64,000 nt of DNA from Sulfuricurvum sp. (lineage in GTDB: Bacteria; Campylobacterota; Campylobacteria; Campylobacterales; Sulfurimonadaceae): positions 27,193 to 91,192 of the forward strand of contig NZ_JALNYS010000013.1 of NCBI RefSeq assembly GCF_023229695.1, written 5' to 3'. Below the pieces are notes generated by a model. It saw only the letters and a program-made list of their open reading frames with translations, was not told where the DNA came from and ran no database searches. Shown in pieces: positions 10,219 through 18,763 of this stretch (its first letter is position 1; each line of letters begins with the position of its first letter). Made by a program: the position numbers and the translations under genes.

Positions 10219-10647
10219 ATGAAAGTTCTTCTCGCACAAACCGATACTACGGTTGGATTTCTCTCCCAAGATCCGCTGCGTCTGGGTGAGATAAAAATGC
10301 GCGATTGCGCCAAACCGTTTCTCAAAGTTTTCTCCGATTTCAAAACGCTCAAAGAACACACCCGTATTCCGAACCGCTATAAAAACTGGGTACGACGGGC
10401 AAAAAAAACGACTTTTGTCGTTAAAAATCAGGCTTTCCGTTACGTCAGTGATCCTTCGCATGCCTCCTTGATTGCCCGGCACGGGTGGTTTTACTCCACC
10501 TCCGCCAATCCAAGCGGAGGGTCGTATGAAAACCTTTTTTGTGTTCAGAATGCCGATTGGATTGTTGAAGACGATCGCGGCCTCTGTGAACTCTCCCCCT
10601 CACGCATTTTCAAATTGGGGCATCGCCGTTTCCAAAAAATACGTTAA
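10219..10647 (+). CDS. short Sua5/YciO/YrdC (TsaC)-like protein
   Basis: Likely YrdC-fold protein. The start has TDTTVGFLS, matching the PTDTVYGL opening of TsaC/Sua5, and the later STSANPSGG matches the conserved TSANxSG of the L-threonylcarbamoyladenylate synthase active site. TsaC acts in t6A37 tRNA modification. At 142 aa it is clearly shorter than the usual 185-200 aa, with the central region shortened, and it lacks the KxR-rich nucleotide loop in standard form, so activity is uncertain. It starts 2 bp after the carB stop. Confidence 0.72.
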   Translation: MKVLLAQTDTTVGFLSQDPLRLGEIKMRDCAKPFLKVFSDFKTLKEHTRIPNRYKNWVRRAKKTTFVVKNQAFRYVSDPSHASLIARHGWFYSTSANPSGGSYENLFCVQNADWIVEDDRGLCELSPSRIFKLGHRRFQKIR

Positions 10648-10667
10648 TATTACTGCAAGGAATTTTT

Positions 10668-11258
10668 ATGAAACATATTTTTAGTACCAATACCGTCGCT
10701 CTAGGTTCGATGGGGCTTGTGATAATGGGTGCTCTCGGCGGTTGCCAGGGGACACAGGAACAAGAGCAAACCCAAGCAGCCGAAGGGCAAAACAAATTTA
10801 TCGTTGTTGAGCAGCTCTCCGGCGGCAAATACGTCGTTGTCGAAGAGATGCCGACCACCGGCCCAAGCCGTGCCATTATCCGTGAAAAAGATGAGAACGG
10901 TACCGTCCATGAACGGATCCTCTCGGAAGCGGAGATGAAAGAGCTTGCCGATCAGGAATACAAAAAAATGGAAGAGGGGAAATCGGAACTTAACGCCGAA
11001 CCTCAGGGTGAGGGGATGGGGTTGGCCGGTACGATCCTTGCCGCAGCCGGAGGTGCATTGTTGGGGAACATGATCGGAAATGCGTTGATGAACAACAAAA
11101 ATGTTCAAAGGCATCAAGACGTCTCCAACCGCTCGGCCTATCATAAATCCGCCTCCGGGGCCACCGGAGGGAGCGCAACGTCGTCCCCTCAGAAAAAAAG
11201 CTTTTTCGGAAGTAAAAGTACCAGCTCTACCACCTCATCTAGCAGTTACGGAGGCTGA
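10668..11258 (+). CDS. UPF0323-type lipoprotein (YgiB-like)
   Basis: Predicted lipoprotein: a hydrophobic signal ends in a lipobox LGGC with the lipidated Cys at residue 26. The mature part has a Gln/Glu-rich start, a folded middle (KFIVVEQLSGGKYVVVEEMP), a glycine-rich hydrophobic patch (ILAAAGGALLGNMIGNAL) and a Ser/Thr-rich tail. This layout matches the UPF0323 family of Campylobacter and Helicobacter, of unknown biochemical role. Its stop overlaps the start of the ATP-grasp gene (TGATG), echoing the ygiB-ygiC pair of enterobacteria. Confidence 0.8.
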   Translation: MKHIFSTNTVALGSMGLVIMGALGGCQGTQEQEQTQAAEGQNKFIVVEQLSGGKYVVVEEMPTTGPSRAIIREKDENGTVHERILSEAEMKELADQEYKKMEEGKSELNAEPQGEGMGLAGTILAAAGGALLGNMIGNALMNNKNVQRHQDVSNRSAYHKSASGATGGSATSSPQKKSFFGSKSTSSTTSSSSYGG

Positions 11259-12439
11259 TGATGGTAACCCTGCAACCCGTCAAACCCATTAACGACACCG
11301 TTTTGGAGCAAATCGGCTTCCAATGGCATACGGACAATGACCAAAGCAAATACATCGCCGATGAACTCGTAGTCGTCACCGATAGTGAAGCCGAAGCCTA
11401 TTACGAAGCGGTCAATGAATTGTACGACATGTACGCAACGTGCGCGCAGCACGTCATCGACAACAACCTTTTTTTTGAGATCGGGATCCCTTTTAACCTG
11501 ATCGATCCAATCAAAAAAAGTTGGGAAAATGACGTCCATTGGCACCTTTACGGCCGCTTTGATCTGGCGGGCGGAATTGACGGAAAGCCGATCAAACTGA
11601 TTGAATTCAATGCCGATACCCCCACAGCCCTTTTCGAAACCGCTATTTTGCAATGGGCGTTGTTGAAACATAACGGGATGGACGAGGAGCGTCAATTCAA
11701 TAATGTCTATCAAGCCATCAGCGATAATTTCCGCCGCCTTGTCACACTGTTTGATGACCCGGCCGATTTTGAGCGCTATTATGAGGGGTGGAAAATTCTT
11801 TTCAGCTCGATGAGCGGTAATATCGAAGAGGAGCAAACGGTCAGGCTTTTGCAGCAAATGGCGATCGATGCAGGCTTTGAGACCGGATTTGAACCGCTTG
11901 GCGGCGTCAAATTCGACGATGAGGGGATTTATGACAGTGCCGAAAATCCGTACGAATATTGGTTCAAACTCTTCCCGTGGGAAGATATTGCCATCGATGA
12001 ACCGGAACTTGCTACACAGCTGGGGACGATTATGGCGAACCAAAAAGCGATACTGCTCAATCCCGCCTATACCCTTTTGTTCCAATCCAAAGGGATGCTG
12101 AAAATTTTATGCGATCTTTTTCCCGATTCCCCCTACCTTCTTAAAACCTCATTTGAACCTTTAAAAGGGCTCTCTTGTGTTGAGAAACGGATGTTTGGTC
12201 GCGAAGGGGCCAATATACGGATCCTTGACGCGTCAGGAAACGTTATCGAATCCAATGACGGTCCCTACGGCAATTTCAAACCGGTCTATCAAGAGTACGT
12301 TGAGCTTCCCAAAGATACCCGTGGCAACGTTTATCAAGCCGGTGTATTTTTTGCCTATGAAGCCTGCGGATTGGGTTTTCGCCGTGGCGGTAAAATTTTG
12401 GGCAATATGTCGAAATTTGTGGGACACATCCTGCAATGA
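11258..12439 (+). CDS. glutathionylspermidine synthase family protein (YgiC-like ATP-grasp)
   Basis: C-N ligase of the glutathionylspermidine synthetase/YgiC family. The 393-aa sequence has the family landmarks: PLKGLSCVEKRMFGREG, LIEFNADTPTALFET (metal-binding Glu/Asp/Asn) and YVELPKD. The real substrate of YgiC-like proteins is not established, so the polyamine name is only a family label. ATG 11258 overlaps the lipoprotein stop, with GGAGG a few bases upstream; ATG 11261 is also possible. The next gene starts inside its stop codon (ATGA), so three genes are coupled. Confidence 0.85.
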   Translation: MMVTLQPVKPINDTVLEQIGFQWHTDNDQSKYIADELVVVTDSEAEAYYEAVNELYDMYATCAQHVIDNNLFFEIGIPFNLIDPIKKSWENDVHWHLYGRFDLAGGIDGKPIKLIEFNADTPTALFETAILQWALLKHNGMDEERQFNNVYQAISDNFRRLVTLFDDPADFERYYEGWKILFSSMSGNIEEEQTVRLLQQMAIDAGFETGFEPLGGVKFDDEGIYDSAENPYEYWFKLFPWEDIAIDEPELATQLGTIMANQKAILLNPAYTLLFQSKGMLKILCDLFPDSPYLLKTSFEPLKGLSCVEKRMFGREGANIRILDASGNVIESNDGPYGNFKPVYQEYVELPKDTRGNVYQAGVFFAYEACGLGFRRGGKILGNMSKFVGHILQ

Positions 12440-12648
12440 AAGTGTGCGCCTGTCAAAATGTCACCCTCGATGATATTGTCGAGGCGATGCAAACTGTCGG
12501 CAATGATGCCGAAGCGATACGCAAATATACCGATGCGGGGAGAGGATGTTCCGAATGCCTGCAAACGCCCTGCGACGATGTCGATCTTCCGTTCCCTGAT
12601 GCACTTTTAAACGCGCAAGCCCTTCTTGAGCAGCGTCAAAACCGTTAA
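12436..12648 (+). CDS. BFD-like [2Fe-2S]-binding protein
   Basis: 70-residue protein with the bacterioferritin-associated-ferredoxin-like pattern: Cys4-x-Cys6 and Cys38-x2-Cys41 on a small helical fold, with one extra Cys46. This fits a [2Fe-2S] cluster carrier or redox partner. It overlaps the ATP-grasp gene by 4 bp and closes the lipoprotein/ligase operon. It runs convergent to the GGDEF/EAL gene, whose stop lies 20 bp away. Confidence 0.82.
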   Translation: MKVCACQNVTLDDIVEAMQTVGNDAEAIRKYTDAGRGCSECLQTPCDDVDLPFPDALLNAQALLEQRQNR

Positions 12649-12668
12649 GTTCGACCTCTTGCGGTCGC

Positions 12669-14588
12669 TTACGACAACGGTATCGGTTTTCCGGTAAAAT
12701 ACCCTTGCGAATAATCGACCCCAAGCTCTTTGATAACGGCATAAACATCCTTATCCGTTACAAATTCCGCGATCGTTTTTGCGCCGATCTTCTGAGCGAA
12801 GTCGACAATCGTTTCAACAATAATATGGTGACGTTGATTCGTTGCGATCCCCCGTATTAAAGAGCCGTCGATTTTAATATAATCAACACTTAACTTGAGG
12901 ATATTTTCAAAATTGGAATAACCGGTCCCGAAATCATCAATGGCTATTTTTGCCCCCAATGCTTTGACTTTGCCGATAAACTCTACCACCTCATCGTAAC
13001 TCTCGATCCCTTCCGATTCCAGAATCTCAAATACGACCCGCGAACCGGTACCCGTTTCGATAACGGTTTTAATGATCTCCGTCACGGTATGGGGATTACG
13101 GATATCGCTGTCTGAAAGATTGATCGAAAACTCTTCCTCCCGTTTTGCAAAAAGGGTACACGCCTGATAGATCACCTCAAGGGTGATCTGAGGATAAATC
13201 TTCGTTTTTTTGGCAATGGGTAAAAAATCAATCGGCGGTACAATTTTACCCGCTTCGTCAATCATCCGCGCAAGCGTCTCGTATTTTACGGTAGCTCCCG
13301 TTTTAATATCGATAATCGGCTGATAATAGCAGATAATACGGTCTTCAAAAAGGGCTTTACGGATAATGGAGGCCATCGTGAGGTTGGAGCGGTATTGCTC
13401 TTCCACCCCTTCATCCTGATTATAAAACCAAATCTGTTTTTTGTTCTCTTTCGCATAATGCAAAGCGATATCGGCCCGCGTCAGCACTTTTTCATTTCCG
13501 ATGGCGACACCGATCGTGACCCCTATCGTTAAACTCTCCCCTTTGACTTTAAACGTTTTTTCATCCAGTAATTTAACCAGCGTCCCTAACCGGTGTTCCA
13601 AATCAACCTGAGTTAAGGTATTACTAAACGTCAAAGCAAACTCATCACTCCCCAATCGGTAGCATGAGCCGGAGAGTTCATTGAGCCATGAACCGATCTG
13701 AACGAGTATTTCATCCCCGATTGCAATCCCGAAAAAATCATTCACTTCTTTAAAATCATCCACATTGACAATGGCCAGAGCCGTAACCTCACCCCGTATC
13801 AGTTTCTCTTGCAATCGGTACCGATTGGGCAATCCGGTTAACCGGTCAAGATAATACTGATCTTCCAATTGCCGGGTTTTTTCACTCACCGCAATCTCAA
13901 GGGAGGCGTTCATCTCCTGCATCTGTTCGAGATAGCTATAGGTTGTCTCTTGCATCGCATTAAATGCGTTAACGATTTGTTCAATCTCCACGCTGCCGTC
14001 CTCTTCAAACGCCATTCGGTCACCCGGCTTGTAATAGCGTACTTTTTGGGCTATCTTCGTCAACGGCGATAGAAGATGGCGGACCCACCACACGGCGGCA
14101 AAAAACAAAAGGGTGATACTGATAATGACGCTGTAAAGGATTTTTTGCATCGATTGACGTGTCTCATTGTATGCCCGATCACTGTACCCTAACGTGATCG
14201 ATCCTATCAACTGTCCGCTCGTAGGATCTTTAATGGCATGGGTAACACGCACAGCGGTATGTTCGGATTGCACCTCTTTTTGGGGATTGCGATAGAGGTA
14301 CAATCGTTTCGAATCGGAATCGTCGACCGAAAGTTCTGATACATCCGAAAGAGAGATGACCGGAGAGACTTTTTTGGAGATCTGGTCGTATAATTTTAAA
14401 TAGAGTGCAATCTGCAGCGGTTTTTCAATCGTTTGGAGCAGTAAATCCGCTTTTTGTTTTTCCGACGCCAACGTCGTATTTTCAAAGACCATCTTTACCA
14501 CTCCCCCAACCGTTACAATCAGGAGTGCAAAAATGAGGATAAGCGAACCCACGATTTTGTAGGAGAGGCGGGAACTGGAGAGATGCAT
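12669..14588 (-). CDS. membrane c-di-GMP enzyme: periplasmic sensor-HAMP-GGDEF-EAL
   Basis: Bifunctional-type c-di-GMP protein of 639 aa. Order: TM helix near residues 11-33, periplasmic domain to about 150, second TM, HAMP, coiled coil, GGDEF, EAL. The GGDEF site reads GSDEF and the EAL site reads ETLAR, with the later DDFGTGYSNFE and DYIKIDGSLIRG intact. Both sites are variant but keep the acidic residues, so activity is possible, not certain. Topology resembles YfiN. It is divergent from the operon that ends in a YfiR-like protein, so the two may form a sensing pair (inference). Confidence 0.9.
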   Translation of the reverse strand: MHLSSSRLSYKIVGSLILIFALLIVTVGGVVKMVFENTTLASEKQKADLLLQTIEKPLQIALYLKLYDQISKKVSPVISLSDVSELSVDDSDSKRLYLYRNPQKEVQSEHTAVRVTHAIKDPTSGQLIGSITLGYSDRAYNETRQSMQKILYSVIISITLLFFAAVWWVRHLLSPLTKIAQKVRYYKPGDRMAFEEDGSVEIEQIVNAFNAMQETTYSYLEQMQEMNASLEIAVSEKTRQLEDQYYLDRLTGLPNRYRLQEKLIRGEVTALAIVNVDDFKEVNDFFGIAIGDEILVQIGSWLNELSGSCYRLGSDEFALTFSNTLTQVDLEHRLGTLVKLLDEKTFKVKGESLTIGVTIGVAIGNEKVLTRADIALHYAKENKKQIWFYNQDEGVEEQYRSNLTMASIIRKALFEDRIICYYQPIIDIKTGATVKYETLARMIDEAGKIVPPIDFLPIAKKTKIYPQITLEVIYQACTLFAKREEEFSINLSDSDIRNPHTVTEIIKTVIETGTGSRVVFEILESEGIESYDEVVEFIGKVKALGAKIAIDDFGTGYSNFENILKLSVDYIKIDGSLIRGIATNQRHHIIVETIVDFAQKIGAKTIAEFVTDKDVYAVIKELGVDYSQGYFTGKPIPLS

Positions 14589-14830
14589 ATTTATCTACCT
14601 TGCATATCATGCAATAAATTTATCACATTTTATTATTAATTATCATAAAACTACTCTTACCTCTAATCCCTATACTATTGTATAGCAGATTCAACACAAT
14701 CCGATCTATTTTATCAATAAATTATCTCTTTTTATTGTAAAATCTATCTCATTGTACGGTGCACTCTTGTTTTCAGCTGTGGTTAACTCTATTTTGATTA
14801 TTTTTCAATACACCAATAAAAGGGTCAACA

Positions 14831-15388
14831 GTGGAATGCAAAACGGCAACGTCAGAATACGAACGGACCTCCATATTACGGCAACGGTATGAGGTGTTTG
14901 TCGAAGAATTTAATTTTTTACCGCCGGTGGAAGAGAATAGAGAGCTGGAGTACGATCAGTATGATGAATATTCCCTTTTGCTGGGGGTCTGGGAAGATGA
15001 TGACCTCATCGCATCTTGCCGGCTTATCCTCCCCAATGAACCGTTGGGTTTGCCGACACTCAATCGAATGATCATCGATTCCCCGATCTTTCGGCGTGAT
15101 TACCCCACAGCCGAAATTTCACGGATCATGATTGCCGCCGGCCATAGGAAATTCAAAAAATCGGTAAAGGTGCTTCAGCTCATGCAAAAAAAGATTGATC
15201 AGCTCTCAGCAGAGCATGGAATCACCCAGTGTATCGGCTCGGTTGAACCTGCCTTTTTAAAACTGCTCCATTATGCCAACCTCCCGTATCAGCCGATCGG
15301 CCCTTTGCAGCACCATATAGGGCCGGACCGCTATCCCGTTATTCTGAAAACCGATTATCTTGCTTCACTTCAAAAGCAAAACCGATGA
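14831..15388 (+). CDS. LuxI-like / PEP-CTERM-associated-type N-acyl transferase
   Basis: GNAT-fold acyl synthase related to acyl-homoserine-lactone synthases and the exosortase-associated acyltransferases. The LuxI-type invariants are recognisable: Arg19-x3-Phe23, an acidic pair near 42-45, Arg64 in ASCRLI, and Glu95-x-Ser-Arg98. The family uses acyl-ACP and an amino-containing acceptor; product here is unknown. Start is GTG 14831, with only a weak AGGG upstream. The 242-bp gap before it probably holds its promoter. The stop overlaps the TonB receptor start by 4 bp. No LuxR homologue or exosortase is in the window. Confidence 0.78.
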   Translation: MECKTATSEYERTSILRQRYEVFVEEFNFLPPVEENRELEYDQYDEYSLLLGVWEDDDLIASCRLILPNEPLGLPTLNRMIIDSPIFRRDYPTAEISRIMIAAGHRKFKKSVKVLQLMQKKIDQLSAEHGITQCIGSVEPAFLKLLHYANLPYQPIGPLQHHIGPDRYPVILKTDYLASLQKQNR

Positions 15389-17436
15389 AACCCCCTTTTA
15401 TCCCACTCCTTCTTATTCCGCTGTTTTGCTGGGCCGACGGTGCTACGACGCAGCCGTTGCAAGAGCTTATAGAGGATATGGCATCCCTCACGCAATCGGC
15501 CAAAAATCAGCGGGCAAATATCGACTATCTTCCCTATATCATGACCCTCTTTGAGGGGAATGAGCTTGCCCACGCCGGTGCCTCCTCCCTCAATGATGCC
15601 CTGACCCTTGTTGCCGGAGTCAACATCGCCAGCGACAACCTTTCCCTCTTTAATCCGGTATTTCGAGGATCCAATCCCGTCGCCTACGGCCAGAGCAAAC
15701 TGATTGTTGACGGTGTCGAAGTCAACGACCTCTTTTTTGACGGATATACCGCCTATCTGAGCATGCCGATCGATATGATCAAACGGCTTGAAATCGTTCA
15801 CGGTCCCGGCAGCTACAGCGACGGATACTCGGGATATGCCGGATCCATCATCGTAACCACCTACAAAGCAGAACCCTCCTCCGGCTCTCCACTGCGCTGG
15901 TTTGCTTCAGCCGGTGGCAACAGTACCCGCACTATGGGGGGATCGTATGCCCAATCGCACGGGGACCTCTCGTTTTCCGCCGATGTCTATACGGTTCGCG
16001 ACAATCTCTCCCTCCCTTACGGTCCGGACGGCCTTTCAAACAATCTTTTCGGAGCGCTCAATGCCCCCCTCTCCCGATCGGGAGATGCCCCCCTTCAAAC
16101 CGATGCAACGATGCTCTCGGCATCGCTATCGAAAGGGGCTTTTTTCGCAAATGGACGATTCTCCACCTATCGGCACGGCGCGGGAGGAGGGATCAATTAC
16201 GCCCTTGCAAGCGAAGGGGACCACTACAACGTCGATCAGTGGCAGCTGCACGCCGGTACCCACTATAAAGTGGGCAATTTCACCGGAAAGCTTCAGGGAT
16301 CCATGATCGAAGACAGTTTTACAAGTCATGCCCTTTTAGCACCCCCGGGGCTCGTTTTCCCCTCACTGACCCCGCCGCCGACCATGGTTACCTATCCAAA
16401 CGGATTTTACGGAGTCCACGAAGCCTTTATCCGAACGTACCGTGTCAGTAACACCCTCACCGGAACCCTCTACGGCACCGACGTAACGTTCGGTATCATG
16501 AAATCGCACAGTAGTGTTTTATCGGAAAAAACCATGACGACCAATCGCGACAGCGGAACGGGAATGAGTGATTATTCGCAAACACTCCCTTTTTTCAATC
16601 CCAACGGATCGATCATCGATTTAAGCACCTACCTCACTTTTGAACGGGTGGTGACCCCTTCTTTGAGCACCTACGCCTCGCTGACACTTGATCGGCGCAA
16701 CGGCTTGACACCGCAACTGGACCCCCGTATCGCTGCGGTTTATACCCTCGATCCTGCAAATTTAATCAAATTCTCGATCTCACATGCCCACCGTAACCCC
16801 TCCTGGCAGGAGATGTTCACCCTAAACAACAAAGCGCGCTGGGGAAATCCCGATCTGCGGGCAGAGAGCGTCTGGGCTTTCGAGACCCAGCTCATCCACA
16901 ATTTCGGAATCGATCACACCCTCTCTTTCAATCTTTTTGACCTTCGCAATGACGACCAGATCTACCTAAAGTACAATACCTCTCTGGCGCGCTATGAGTA
17001 TGTCAACGGATCGAAAAGCACCATTCAGGGGGTTGAAACCGAATGGCGCAAACGGTATAGCACCTTCTCCTTTTATGCTGCATATACCCATCTTTTAACC
17101 AAAGACGGCAACGGCATCCCCCTCTCCACTCCCCAAAATATGGCCCGAGGGTACATTAGCTACGATCTGGACACCTCTTGGTACGGTTCGCTTGCCGGAC
17201 AATGGCAAAGCAATACTCCCCGATTCCAAAACGATCCGCGCGAAACGTTAAAAGAAATCAAAACGGTTGATGCCACGATCGGGTACAAACTGCCGTCCCT
17301 GCACAGTGAGATTCAATTGAGCGTAAAAAATATTTTTGATGCGTCTCAGCGCTATCCGAGCCCTGCCGGAACGTATAACGATGACTACCCGGCTCCGGGG
17401 CGTACATTTTTGGTTACCGTAAGAGGTACGTTTTGA
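15385..17436 (+). CDS. TonB-dependent outer-membrane receptor
   Basis: 683-aa outer-membrane receptor: cleavable signal (FIPLLLIPLFCWADG), plug domain at about 45-165 (LNDALTLVAGVNIAS, VDGVEVNDLFF, RLEIVHGPGSYSDGYSG), then a 22-strand-type barrel ending in Phe (TFLVTVRGTF). Length is in the usual range. It would import a ligand with TonB-ExbBD energy. Ligand cannot be read. It is translationally coupled on both sides, to the acyl synthase (4-bp overlap) and to the YfiR-like gene (4-bp overlap), which points to a signalling or uptake role shared with those proteins. Confidence 0.93.
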   Translation: MKPPFIPLLLIPLFCWADGATTQPLQELIEDMASLTQSAKNQRANIDYLPYIMTLFEGNELAHAGASSLNDALTLVAGVNIASDNLSLFNPVFRGSNPVAYGQSKLIVDGVEVNDLFFDGYTAYLSMPIDMIKRLEIVHGPGSYSDGYSGYAGSIIVTTYKAEPSSGSPLRWFASAGGNSTRTMGGSYAQSHGDLSFSADVYTVRDNLSLPYGPDGLSNNLFGALNAPLSRSGDAPLQTDATMLSASLSKGAFFANGRFSTYRHGAGGGINYALASEGDHYNVDQWQLHAGTHYKVGNFTGKLQGSMIEDSFTSHALLAPPGLVFPSLTPPPTMVTYPNGFYGVHEAFIRTYRVSNTLTGTLYGTDVTFGIMKSHSSVLSEKTMTTNRDSGTGMSDYSQTLPFFNPNGSIIDLSTYLTFERVVTPSLSTYASLTLDRRNGLTPQLDPRIAAVYTLDPANLIKFSISHAHRNPSWQEMFTLNNKARWGNPDLRAESVWAFETQLIHNFGIDHTLSFNLFDLRNDDQIYLKYNTSLARYEYVNGSKSTIQGVETEWRKRYSTFSFYAAYTHLLTKDGNGIPLSTPQNMARGYISYDLDTSWYGSLAGQWQSNTPRFQNDPRETLKEIKTVDATIGYKLPSLHSEIQLSVKNIFDASQRYPSPAGTYNDDYPAPGRTFLVTVRGTF

Positions 17437-17957
17437 AACGAATCTTTATCCTTCTTATCCTAAATGCGGCCGTATGGAGTGCATCCTACGACCCTTTCCT
17501 TTTGGAAACCCAGCTTACGCTGCTTCCCAAAATTGCTATGCTTGAAAAAAATATCGTTTTCAGCCAAAGCAATGCACCCGTCAAAATTCTGATTGCGTAC
17601 GACCGTGGAGACGAAGAGGCCGCCGCAACCTGCACCAAAATTCTAAGTACCAAATTCAACGGGCGCCTCAACGCTCATCCGATTGCCCTAACCGCCCTCT
17701 CTTTTGATAAGCTGGAGGGGACAGGAGCGTATCATTTCATCTATGCGCTGAAAGGGAACCCTTCGCAACTTAAAAAGCTCCATACGTCCGGTGCGGTTAC
17801 CGCCCTTTACGATGCGGATCAACTCAAAGAGAACGGCATCCTTCTCTCAATCCAAATGGAGCGAACCCCGATTATCCTAATCAATGCCAAAGCGCTGCGG
17901 GAAAATCGATTTTCATTCCCGGACAGTCTCCTTGAAATCGCAAGGATAGTCCCCTAG
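17433..17957 (+). CDS. YfiR-like (DUF4154-type) periplasmic protein
   Basis: 174-aa protein with a signal peptide (FILLILNAAVWSAS). The mature part fits the YfiR/DUF4154 layout: KILIAYDRGD strand-turn, a middle Rossmann-like section (NGRLNAHPIALTAL), and the diagnostic end ILINAKALRENRFSF then SLLEIARIV. In Pseudomonas YfiR is a periplasmic inhibitor of the diguanylate cyclase YfiN. Here it is the last gene of the acyl synthase-TonB operon and lies 2.8 kb from a divergent membrane GGDEF/EAL gene, its plausible partner. Confidence 0.7.
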   Translation: MKRIFILLILNAAVWSASYDPFLLETQLTLLPKIAMLEKNIVFSQSNAPVKILIAYDRGDEEAAATCTKILSTKFNGRLNAHPIALTALSFDKLEGTGAYHFIYALKGNPSQLKKLHTSGAVTALYDADQLKENGILLSIQMERTPIILINAKALRENRFSFPDSLLEIARIVP

Positions 17958-17968
17958 AATTTTTTCGT

Positions 17969-18763
17969 TTAACGCACCTCTTTTTGGTTAAAACGCTCCT
18001 GCAAGCGGTTAGAGATATTGATCAGCGAAAAGGTAACGATAAAGATCATTAGCCCCGGGAAAAAACTCACCCACCATGCGATATCAATCACCTCTTTTCC
18101 GCCGCTGAGGATACTTCCCCAGCTCATCGCGGGTGCGGTGATCCCCAGACCCAAAAAAGAGAGCCCCGATTCCGCCAAAATCGCCCCCCCGACTCCGAAC
18201 GTAAAACTCACCAACGTAATCGGACCCAATAAAGGGGCATAGTATTTCAGGATGATTTTCAACGTCGGTACCCGGGCAATATGGAGGATCCGGATATAAG
18301 GTTTGGCGCTAACGGCAAAGCTCTCCGAACGTATCAGGCGTGCCGTCCCCATCCACCCTGTTAGTGAAATAATCAAAATCAATACCCAAATCGATGCGTT
18401 TACGTAACTCACCAAGGTTAAAAGCAAAAAGAGGGTAGGAAACGTTAAAAAAAGATCTACAACGACGATAAAAAGCTTATCGTATCCGCCGCGCAGCAAT
18501 GCCGCACTCACACCGTAGAGCAATCCGATCAACGTCGCTATCAGTGCACTGGTAAATCCTATCATCAGCGAGACCTGTCCGCCGGCCATCAAGCGGGCGA
18601 AAAGGTCTCGTCCCAGCCGATCGGTACCGAACCAGTGAGACGGCGAAGGGGGAAGTAAAATAGCATGCGTATCCAAATATAACGGATCGATCGTGTGGAT
18701 CAAGGGGAGCAAAAACGAAAAGAGAATCACCCCTATCAGCGAGGCAACACTAACATAGAGCAT
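17969..18763 (-). CDS. ABC transporter permease, DppC/OppC family
   Basis: Inner-membrane permease of peptide/nickel-type ABC importers. It has the family N-terminal motif HWFGTDRLGRDLFARL, about six TM helices, and the EAA loop ending SGLSFLGLGI then P-x-SWGSIL. It is 264 aa. No second permease, ATPase or binding protein is beside it. Its ATG overlaps the flgK stop (TGATG), so it is translated behind a flagellar gene, an unusual position for a transporter subunit. Confidence 0.9.
   Translation of the reverse strand: MLYVSVASLIGVILFSFLLPLIHTIDPLYLDTHAILLPPSPSHWFGTDRLGRDLFARLMAGGQVSLMIGFTSALIATLIGLLYGVSAALLRGGYDKLFIVVVDLFLTFPTLFLLLTLVSYVNASIWVLILIISLTGWMGTARLIRSESFAVSAKPYIRILHIARVPTLKIILKYYAPLLGPITLVSFTFGVGGAILAESGLSFLGLGITAPAMSWGSILSGGKEVIDIAWWVSFFPGLMIFIVTFSLINISNRLQERFNQKEVR

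Noticed and set aside
14589..14830. LuxR-type operator before the acyl synthase
   Set aside because: No 18-20 bp dyad of lux-box type could be found in the gap, and no LuxR gene is nearby.
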